Below are positions 30,180 through 36,388 of a DNA stretch of 37,916 nt, piece after piece. The position numbers and the translations under genes are program-made. The stretch comes from JBNKDD01 sp050288085 (GTDB lineage Bacteria > Chloroflexota > Anaerolineae > Aggregatilineales > UBA3940). Numbering within the stretch: the first letter of the stretch is position 1; each line of letters starts with the position of its first letter. Location of the stretch: NCBI GenBank assembly GCA_050288085.1, contig JBNKDD010000018.1:1-37916 (forward strand), written 5' to 3'. Below the pieces are notes generated by a model. It was not told where the DNA came from, did no database searches, and worked only from the letters and a program-made list of their open reading frames with translations.

Positions 30180-31271
30180 ATGCCTGATCCAGAATTAATC
30201 TTAGCCCCTGCCATTGTCGAAGCCACCGTCGAGACTGAACCGGTGCTGAATGCCTTTAACAGCCTGATGACAATCGTCAAAGCCAACGCCGGTGTATCGG
30301 GGTTTTCCAATTGGGTCATGCAGACAACCCAGGCGCTTTCAAAGGAACGGCTGCATATTCACAAGTTGGTGTTCAACGGCCTGTATTATGCCGTCGAACC
30401 CCGGCAAAGCTGGCCCCATTTTGAAGATTATCTGGCTCACATGGAAGCTATCGAACCAGAAGAACTGCGTCAGCGCGTGTTAGGCACCTACGTCGGCCCT
30501 TATTTTGGTGAAGTTCCCTTTTCGGAACAGCCCAAACCAGAACCGATGGAACTGCTCAACAGCCAGGAAGGTTTCCTAAGCTACTTGAACAGCTGCTGCT
30601 CGACGCATGGCATTGATGAGGAGATCGAAAAGGTAGCCTTTGGTTATTTGCAAAATCCACCGGCCATGAAAGAGCTGATCGTCTCGCATCTCCGCACCAT
30701 GTGGGAAGATGTCATGGCAGATGAATGGCAGCGTGTTGAACCTATGATACAGGAATCGGTGGATGCTCTCCGGCAGATCAATCTAAGCGGGTTGTCGGCG
30801 CTGGAAGCCTTTCAAAAAGTGACCGGCGTAGAGCCAACCGAGAAAATTTATCACCTATTGAACGAGAACCGGCGGGTGGTTTTTGTGCCATCAGTTCACA
30901 TCGGGCCGTATAAACATAAGATTATCGGTGACGACACATTGTGGATTATCTTTGGCGCGCGGGTTCCAGAAGGCGCAGAGAGCAGCAAACCGGCTTTAAG
31001 CATCAATGATTTAATGGTACAGCTCGGCGCATTGGCCGATGAGACAAGACTGCGCATTCTGGCCCTGGTGGTTGAATATGGCGAACTGTGTACGATGGAT
31101 ATCATGGAACACCTCGATTTATCCCAATCCACCGCACAACGTCACCTGAAGCACCTTACGGCCACCGGTTATCTGATCGCACAGCGGCGGGAAGGAGCCA
31201 AATGTTTTAGCCTGAACTCAGCTCGATTTGACCAGACTTTCAATGCCATGAAGCGGCTGCTGAAAGCTTGA
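30180..31271 (+). CDS. ArsR-type winged-helix regulator with long N-terminal domain
   Basis: This 363-residue protein has an ArsR/SmtB winged helix at about residues 275-362: ALADETRLRILALVVEYGELC, MEHLDLSQSTAQRHLKHLTATGYL as the recognition region, then REGAKCFSLN. The first ~270 residues are a helical domain like that found in other large Chloroflexota ArsR-type proteins, with no metal-binding cysteine cluster that I can see. SSCCSTHG-like cysteines occur near residue 140 (NSCCSTHG). It has a strong promoter and AAAGGAG. It is divergent from the trypsin-STAND operon, with 264 bases between, and could regulate it or itself. Confidence 0.82.
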   Translation: MPDPELILAPAIVEATVETEPVLNAFNSLMTIVKANAGVSGFSNWVMQTTQALSKERLHIHKLVFNGLYYAVEPRQSWPHFEDYLAHMEAIEPEELRQRVLGTYVGPYFGEVPFSEQPKPEPMELLNSQEGFLSYLNSCCSTHGIDEEIEKVAFGYLQNPPAMKELIVSHLRTMWEDVMADEWQRVEPMIQESVDALRQINLSGLSALEAFQKVTGVEPTEKIYHLLNENRRVVFVPSVHIGPYKHKIIGDDTLWIIFGARVPEGAESSKPALSINDLMVQLGALADETRLRILALVVEYGELCTMDIMEHLDLSQSTAQRHLKHLTATGYLIAQRREGAKCFSLNSARFDQTFNAMKRLLKA

Positions 31272-31362
31272 AACATCCTGGAGGAACCAACGTATAAGAA
31301 CAGGCAGTCCGGCGGCAACTATTGGTACGGTAACGAGTTAAGTGATTGTTGGGAGGGTAAGA

Positions 31363-31608
31363 ATGTTTAACGTAGAAGATTATTATGCTCAGCGCATGGT
31401 CAAGGATTATGAAGCGGACATGCGTCGCAAGTTAGAACATAAGCGGCTGCTGCGGGCCATCAGAGCAGATCGCCAACCGGCAGCGGCTCGCTTAGGGGAG
31501 TGGATGGTAAGAACCGGGACAGCACTCAAAGAGCGCTACGGTGACATGACGGACACATCACCGGCCATTCAGCCACAGCACAAAACAGTTCGTCTTAAAC
31601 TATCATAA
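31363..31608 (+). CDS. Small charged protein of unknown function
   Basis: This 81-residue protein has an excellent GGGAGGG before the ATG at 31363. It is rich in Arg, Lys and Glu (for example MRRKLEHKRLLRAIRADRQ) and likely forms an amphipathic helix over residues 5-45. There is no membrane segment and I know no family. It follows the ArsR-type gene by 91 bases and is closed by a terminator, so the two may form one transcript. A role linked to the neighbouring regulator or conflict module is only inferred from position. Confidence 0.6.
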   Translation: MFNVEDYYAQRMVKDYEADMRRKLEHKRLLRAIRADRQPAAARLGEWMVRTGTALKERYGDMTDTSPAIQPQHKTVRLKLS

Positions 31609-31628
31609 CTGGAGCCTAAGCAGGCGAT

Positions 31629-31665
31629 AACCGCCGGGTGGATTTTTACCATCAGGCGGTTTTTT
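31629..31665 (+). terminator. Intrinsic terminator
   Basis: AACCGCC (31629-31635) pairs with GGCGGTT (31655-31661). The inner bases GGTGG and CCATC extend the stem, and a T-run follows. It closes the ArsR/small-protein transcript. Confidence 0.75.
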
Positions 31666-31747
31666 ATTTTTCCATATCCGGTGGCTGCATTATGGTAAAC
31701 TATAGAATGTCTGATGCTCATGAATAGGAATAGGTATTAGTAGATAG

Positions 31748-32512
31748 ATGCTCGCGGCACACAATGTCACCCATCAATTTGAAACCGATAACGACCCACT
31801 TCTCGCCCTCAACCGGGTGAGTTTTGAGCTGGGATGCCAGGAATTTGTCTGCTTGGTCGGGCCATCGGGATGCGGCAAAAGTACCCTGCTGCGAATCCTT
31901 TCCGGGCTGCTCCGCCCAACTGAGGGGGCAGTCATGCTGGATAGTCAGCCGATCACCGGACCAACCCGCCGGATCGGGTATGTTTTTCAACAGGCCAACC
32001 TGATGCCCTGGCGAACAGTGATGGACAACGTCACACTGCCGCTTGAATTGTCTCACAACGGGAAACAAGAACGGGAAGATGCGGCACAAACTTTGATCGA
32101 CCTGGTTGGGCTGGCGGGATTCGAGACCTCTTATCCTGCTGAACTGTCCGGTGGGATGGCCCAGCGCGTTGCGATTGCCCGCGCCCTGGTCACCCAGCCG
32201 GAGATTTTACTGCTTGATGAGCCGTTTGGGGCGCTCGATGCGATGACACGCGACATACTTGGCGAGGAACTCCTGCGTATCTGGCGGGAAAGTCAGAACG
32301 CTGTCAGCGCGGTTTTGATGGTCACCCACAGCATCTCTGAAGCGATCCTGTTGGCCGACCGGGTGCTGGTGATGAGTCCCCGCCCCGGCACAATTGAGGC
32401 CGCGTTTACGGTTGATTTACCTCGCCCACGCACCCTGGCGATGCTGCACAGCTCCCAGGCTGGGAAGCTTGCCGGGGCAATCCGGGATTCACTGCGGATC
32501 GAGCCATCGTGA
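31748..32512 (+). CDS. ABC transporter ATP-binding protein (nitrate/sulfonate/taurine type)
   Basis: This 254-residue ATPase has Walker A GPSGCGKST (38-46), the Q-loop in YVFQQANLMPW, signature LSGGMAQRVAIARAL (~133-147), Walker B ILLLDEPFGALD (~153-164) and the H-loop histidine H194 in MVTHSISEA. The ATPase matches the SsuB/TauB/NrtD group that imports sulfonates, nitrate, or hydroxymethylpyrimidine. No permease or substrate-binding gene is adjacent: the upstream gene is a small protein behind a terminator and the downstream gene is convergent. It must therefore pair with membrane parts encoded elsewhere. The start has AGGAATAGG about 14 bases upstream, a weak fit. Confidence 0.9.
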   Translation: MLAAHNVTHQFETDNDPLLALNRVSFELGCQEFVCLVGPSGCGKSTLLRILSGLLRPTEGAVMLDSQPITGPTRRIGYVFQQANLMPWRTVMDNVTLPLELSHNGKQEREDAAQTLIDLVGLAGFETSYPAELSGGMAQRVAIARALVTQPEILLLDEPFGALDAMTRDILGEELLRIWRESQNAVSAVLMVTHSISEAILLADRVLVMSPRPGTIEAAFTVDLPRPRTLAMLHSSQAGKLAGAIRDSLRIEPS

Positions 32513-32531
32513 ATTCAATGGGTTACAGATA

Positions 32532-32566
32532 GGACCGTGAATTTTGTTCACGGCCCCCTTTTTTAG
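32532..32566 (+). terminator. Intrinsic terminator
   Basis: CCGTGAA (32535-32541) and TTCACGG (32547-32553) enclose a TTTTG loop, extended by GG/CC with one bulge and followed by CCCCTTTTTT. The hairpin touches the stop codon of the convergent DUF4349 gene. Confidence 0.75.
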
Positions 32567-33549
32567 ATTTCCTCTTCTTCGTCAATCGTCGGATCATACA
32601 ACTGGTTGATCTGGTTCCGCTGTCTGAATCGCCACACGCCATATCCGATCAAGCCCAACACAAGGAGATACGGCCCTGGCACAATCAAAATCCAGGTGAT
32701 GGCCTCCAGCAAACTTTGAAATGTTCTGACCTGTGCGCGTGATGCCGATTTGATGGTTGGCCCCAAAGACCAGGGAGCCGGGGTCGGTGTGGGGGTTGGG
32801 GTAGGCGTAGGAGTGGCATCGACAAACTGCTCAATATTGACTTTGATTGTCGAGAAGGCCGCCCGCCCGGAGAGGTAATTCATCCGACCAACGACAATTT
32901 CGATCTCCCCTTCAATCTCGGATAATTCCCGGTTGACATTCAGAGCCTCCTCGGTATTTTGTGCCTCGACCAGGAACTCGCGCAGGCGGTCACGGGTCGT
33001 TTCGAGATTCCTCAGGCGAGATTGCAGATCGACATATTCCGCCGTTACATCTTCGCCAGATGAAGATTCCCGGAGCACTTCGAGTGCGATCCCACCCAGG
33101 CGGTGCATGGTCGTATCAAAGTTGTCGGCTTCGACAGCAATTGTCATCGCGGCGGCTTTGACTTCTCCCACAAGGTAGACCTGGGTATTCAGCACATAGC
33201 CACCGTTTTCTACAGCGGCTTGCGTGACCTGATCAACGGCAGTGTCAGTGTTTTCAACCAGCAGCATGATCTCACCATTTTTGATGATCAAGCGCTGCTG
33301 CTGTTGCGCCGCCGGATTCCCCGACCCGGATTGCGATTCTGCAACCTGCGTACCTGCGGGTGATGCTGTTGGCGGTATTGCGATCAACGGAGTGGTAGAC
33401 GGAATAGGAGTCAACATAATTTCTCCGCCTGCCAGAGGCGCATAATACGTACCACCGCCCCTCAATGAGAAGAGGCTCGCTATCGCACCACTGACCAACA
33501 GAATTAATATGATGATGATAACCAATGTATTCCTACTGATTCTATTCAT
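32563..33549 (-). CDS. DUF4349 domain-containing membrane protein
   Basis: This protein of ~328 residues has an N-terminal membrane helix (~7-27), a Thr/Pro-rich stretch and then the DUF4349 domain: IKNGEIMLLVENTDTAVDQV, ENGGYVLNTQ, LGGIALEVLRES, and the coiled-coil DLQSRLRNLETTRDRLREFL. A perfect Thr-Pro dipeptide run and a second membrane helix (~285-310) follow, ending in an acidic tail. The domain is expected outside the cell between two anchors; its function is unknown. Start at the ATG (33549) with AAAGGGGG upstream; GTG at 33555 is possible. DUF4349 genes are often found near sigma/anti-sigma genes, and here such a pair lies just upstream on the same strand. Confidence 0.85.
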   Translation of the reverse strand: MNRISRNTLVIIIILILLVSGAIASLFSLRGGGTYYAPLAGGEIMLTPIPSTTPLIAIPPTASPAGTQVAESQSGSGNPAAQQQQRLIIKNGEIMLLVENTDTAVDQVTQAAVENGGYVLNTQVYLVGEVKAAAMTIAVEADNFDTTMHRLGGIALEVLRESSSGEDVTAEYVDLQSRLRNLETTRDRLREFLVEAQNTEEALNVNRELSEIEGEIEIVVGRMNYLSGRAAFSTIKVNIEQFVDATPTPTPTPTPTPAPWSLGPTIKSASRAQVRTFQSLLEAITWILIVPGPYLLVLGLIGYGVWRFRQRNQINQLYDPTIDEEEEI

Positions 33550-33691
33550 CCCCACCCCCTTTAATTGTTATTTTCCTGGCTCCCAGTGGTTATTGATTCT
33601 TCGGTGATTGGGCAGCAATAAATATCCTCCTTCGATTCTATACAATCCCCTCATCAATTCAAGTGCGCTCCACGCCAGCAGTTCAAAAAGC

Positions 33692-33715
33692 AAAAACCCT
33701 CCCGTGTGGGAGGGT
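33692..33715 (-). terminator. Intrinsic terminator of the sigma/anti-sigma operon
   Basis: The arms ACCCTCCC (33696-33703) and GGGAGGGT (33708-33715) pair perfectly around GTGT. On the minus strand five T residues follow. It lies just after the putative anti-sigma gene. The stretch 33556-33690 holds only the upstream region of the DUF4349 gene. Confidence 0.8.
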
Positions 33716-33736
33716 CTTTGTGTAGACAAACGGCTA

Positions 33737-34306
33737 TCAGGCCGGTATTTCTTGCGGCACATCCTGAGGCATGAGCCTCAAGCCTTCCCGCAGTCCGATC
33801 CAGATTGAAGCCAGAACCAGAGCGGTTAGGGCAATGCCCAGGGCGACCGGATCGGTAAGTAGATATTCCATCCAATCGACCACAGCAGCTAATCCCAGGC
33901 CAATCGAGTTCAGGGCGTGTGCGCCAAAAGTGAGTACAGACGCAACTGCGGGCAGGGTTGCCAGCGGTTTGTAGAGTTCGAGTGAGAAGAACAAGATCGG
34001 AGCAGCGATGTTCAAAGCGGCCAGCACCGAGATAAATGCCAGGATGCCGATCACCCAGGGAGTCCAACGCCGTTGATCTTCATAGGCTTCGACTCGGGCC
34101 ATCACCCCCATCGTGAAGTCGGGTGGCGGTGGCATTTCCACTTTAGCATGGTGCTTCAGTAGAGCATCCACCATATTCAGTTCATCCCATTCACCGGTCA
34201 GGCTGTCTGATGACATGAAATAACCGTCGAGCTCTCGCTCTTCCTCTTCTGTTATCAGCCCATCCAGGGCCAGGTTCATGAGTAGTTGGTAACGTTCTTG
34301 TGCCAT
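33737..34306 (-). CDS. Putative anti-sigma factor (membrane protein)
   Basis: This 189-residue protein has an acidic N-terminal helical region (MNLALDGLITEEEERELDGYF), typical of the sigma-binding part of anti-sigma factors but without the zinc-binding HxxxCxxC motif. It continues with MPPPPDFTMGVMARVEAYE and three hydrophobic helices (~82-108, 113-139 and 149-170). Its start codon overlaps the stop of the ECF sigma gene by one base (TAATG), so they are translationally coupled. The family assignment comes from this context and the N-terminal look. Release of the sigma factor would need a signal through the membrane part. Confidence 0.7.
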   Translation of the reverse strand: MAQERYQLLMNLALDGLITEEEERELDGYFMSSDSLTGEWDELNMVDALLKHHAKVEMPPPPDFTMGVMARVEAYEDQRRWTPWVIGILAFISVLAALNIAAPILFFSLELYKPLATLPAVASVLTFGAHALNSIGLGLAAVVDWMEYLLTDPVALGIALTALVLASIWIGLREGLRLMPQDVPQEIPA

Positions 34307-34887
34307 TACGCACTCTCCATTGCGACGACCAACTCCGGTGCACTACCAGAACTGAGGCTTTCGGCCAACATCTGGCGTGCCCGGAACAACCGTGATTTGA
34401 TCGCGCTTTCGGTTGTATCCAGTGTGGCAGCGATTTCCGCATAGGGCATATCGTACCAATAACGGAGGACAACGGCTGCGCGATAGTCCGGTGCTAACTC
34501 GTTCAACAACTCTTGCATCGCCTCCGAGCGTTCATTTATTGTAGCTGTTTCCTCCGGTCCTGGTTCCTGGCTGTTCAGGGCCGGGTGAGGCGGCAGTGGC
34601 TCATCAATAGAGAGCCAGGTTAAGCGCCGCTTTCGCAGCCGGTCGATGCAGTAGTTGGATGCAATAGATAACAACCAGGTCTTAAATGACCGGGATGAAT
34701 CATAGCGCTTAAGATGCTGATACGCTCGGAGGAAAGCCTCCTGCGCGGCATCTTCTGCTTCGGTCGCGTTACCGAGCATCCGGTAAGTTAAATTATACAC
34801 CGAACGCTGGTATCGCTCGACCAGTTCGCTAAAAGCATACTGGTCGCCCTCCAAAATACTTTGTACTAACTCTTGATCTTCTATCAC
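34306..34887 (-). CDS. ECF-type RNA polymerase sigma factor
   Basis: This 193-residue sigma factor has region 2 (MLGNATEAEDAAQEAFLRAY, then SFKTWLLSIASNYCIDRLRKR) and region 4 (LAPDYRAAVVLRYWYDMPYA, then TESAIKSRLFRARQML), and lacks regions 1 and 3, as expected for the ECF group. The start is GTG. It is followed by a membrane protein in an overlapping frame, probably its anti-sigma factor. About 35-70 bases upstream is a sequence with the form of an ECF promoter, suggesting that it transcribes its own operon. The stress it answers is unknown. Confidence 0.93.
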   Translation of the reverse strand: MIEDQELVQSILEGDQYAFSELVERYQRSVYNLTYRMLGNATEAEDAAQEAFLRAYQHLKRYDSSRSFKTWLLSIASNYCIDRLRKRRLTWLSIDEPLPPHPALNSQEPGPEETATINERSEAMQELLNELAPDYRAAVVLRYWYDMPYAEIAATLDTTESAIKSRLFRARQMLAESLSSGSAPELVVAMESA

Positions 34888-34929
34888 TCTACTTACCCGC
34901 CTGTTATCAGGCCGACGTCTACATAAGCT

Positions 34930-34957
34930 AATACGCGCACGTATTTCAAAAGTTGCA
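34930..34957 (-). promoter_or_regulatory. Candidate ECF-type autoregulatory promoter
   Basis: On the minus strand TGCAAC (34957-34952), exactly 16 bases, and CGTATT (34935-34930) resemble the AAC-N16-CGT form of promoters used by ECF factors such as sigma-W. Transcription would start ~35 bases before the GTG of the sigma gene. No sigma-70-type promoter is equally good there. Confidence 0.5.
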
Positions 34958-34996
34958 AGATATTCACGGCAAATTGTAGAATCTTGTTGTTAATAC

Positions 34997-35060
34997 CATG
35001 TTAACATGATCATAGGGACTTTGAACTATGTTATGTTGCATATCAATCTTGTGCTAAAAT
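34997..35060 (+). promoter_or_regulatory. Upstream region of the kinase gene: palindrome and extended -10
   Basis: A perfect 12-base palindrome CATGTTAACATG lies at 34997-35008. TGCTAAAAT, an extended -10 (hexamer 35055-35060), follows, about 42 bases before the GTG start of the kinase. The -35 is weak. The palindrome could bind a dimeric regulator acting on either divergent gene. Confidence 0.4.
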
Positions 35061-35101
35061 AACGGCAGGCGTGTTGTTTGCAAGGCAAGAGAGGCCCAGC
35101 C

Positions 35102-36325
35102 GTGCTCATTGGTCGTACACTCAAGGAACGTTATCGGATATACGATACCATCGGTGAAGGCGGTGCAGGTAAAGTTTACCTGGCCCGCGACTCTGAAACC
35201 GGTCAGATGGCCGTTGTAAAGGTCGTTCATTCTCACCTAGTCAATGACGAATTTATGGCTCGCTTTGAGCGCGAGATCGATTTACTCCAACGGATCAGCA
35301 ACCCCTATGTGATCCGTATCTACGATTGGGCACTTCATGACGAAGACCCTGAAACAGGCCATCTACTCAGTTACATTGTAACCGAGTTTGTCGAAGGACT
35401 AACCCTGGCGGACATCATCGACCGAGAGGGGAAAATCGCCGAGAAGGATGCCCTGGCAATTGCCCGTCAGGTCGCTTTGGGATTGGCCGACATCCACGAG
35501 AAGGGCATCATCCACCGGGACATCAAAGCCCAGAACATTATGATCACTCCTGATCAGGAAGCCAAGCTGATCGACTTTGGCATTGCCAAAGGTGCGGATC
35601 AGGCCACCCTGACCGGGCGCGGCACCTTCACCGGGACACTCCACTATGCCCCACCTGAACAGATCATGGAGGCGCAGAGTGTCGATCACCGGGCAGATAT
35701 TTATGCCCTCGGCGTGGTTTTGTATGAGATGCTGACCGCCCGGCTGCCGGTCTCCGGGGAGTTCGGGACAGTTGCTACTAAAATCCTGGCCGGCGATCTG
35801 GAGCCAATCCGGGGTGTTTCCCTGCCGGTTGAAGAACTGGTTACTGACATGTTAGCCTACAACGCCGCCGACCGCCCCGCATCAGCGCAGGTGGTCATCC
35901 AGGAAATCGAAGAGATCATCGGGGAAAATCCAGCGCCCCCGGTCACAACAGTCATGGGGCGCAAGATTGACATTGATGAGCTGGGTTCAAATCAGCTTAC
36001 GGCACACATAAAAACATCTACCGGTATGTCTATCCCGTTAACGCAGGCAGAAACGGTGATCGGGCGCAGCGCCCCCAACGATCCGAATGTTCCCGATATT
36101 GATTTATGGTCGCTGGGGCTGCCGGAGGCACGGACAGCCTCACGCCGTCACTGCCGTATCGCTTTAAACAACGATGCCTATTTCCTCGAAGATTTAGACA
36201 GCCTGAACGGAACCCGCTTGAACAGCTATCCACTTGATGCCGGTAAGAATTACCCGCTCCATGATGGCGATGTGATCATGGCCGGTCGGGTTGAACTGGT
36301 CTTTAGAGCAAATTCCTCGCAATGA
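35102..36325 (+). CDS. Soluble Ser/Thr protein kinase with C-terminal FHA domain
   Basis: The ~407-residue product is a Hanks-type kinase. It has the glycine loop GEGGAGKVYLA (18-28), the ATP lysine K40, HRDIKAQN (138-145), DFG (158-160) and APPE (183-186), with a TGRGTFTGT activation loop. Residues ~310-405 form an FHA domain: VIGRS, SRRHC, then LNGTRLN, with the Arg, Ser, His and Asn that bind phosphothreonine. There is no membrane helix and no PASTA or WD40 sensor, so it acts in the cytoplasm; the FHA part may dock its own phosphorylated loop or a substrate. I chose the GTG at 35102 because of AGAGAGG upstream; TTG at 35078 is an alternative. It is divergent from the ECF sigma gene, which might be a target. 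Confidence 0.92.
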   Translation: MLIGRTLKERYRIYDTIGEGGAGKVYLARDSETGQMAVVKVVHSHLVNDEFMARFEREIDLLQRISNPYVIRIYDWALHDEDPETGHLLSYIVTEFVEGLTLADIIDREGKIAEKDALAIARQVALGLADIHEKGIIHRDIKAQNIMITPDQEAKLIDFGIAKGADQATLTGRGTFTGTLHYAPPEQIMEAQSVDHRADIYALGVVLYEMLTARLPVSGEFGTVATKILAGDLEPIRGVSLPVEELVTDMLAYNAADRPASAQVVIQEIEEIIGENPAPPVTTVMGRKIDIDELGSNQLTAHIKTSTGMSIPLTQAETVIGRSAPNDPNVPDIDLWSLGLPEARTASRRHCRIALNNDAYFLEDLDSLNGTRLNSYPLDAGKNYPLHDGDVIMAGRVELVFRANSSQ

Positions 36326-36330
36326 AAAAG

Positions 36331-36364
36331 ACACCCTGGCCGGTTAATCAGCCAGGGTGTTTTT
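36331..36364. terminator. Bidirectional intrinsic terminator
   Basis: The perfect ten-base arms ACACCCTGGC (36331-36340) and GCCAGGGTGT (36351-36360) are flanked by AAAAAG on the left and TTTT on the right. It can stop the kinase message and the convergent rpsA message. Confidence 0.85.
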
Positions 36365-36388
36365 AGCCAGGTTTTTGCCTGGGATTAT

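Noticed and set aside
32760..32815. Short tandem repeat, possible minisatellite or CRISPR-like array
   Set aside because: It is the in-frame Thr-Pro dipeptide run of the DUF4349 protein; there are no spacers and no repeat-spacer periodicity.
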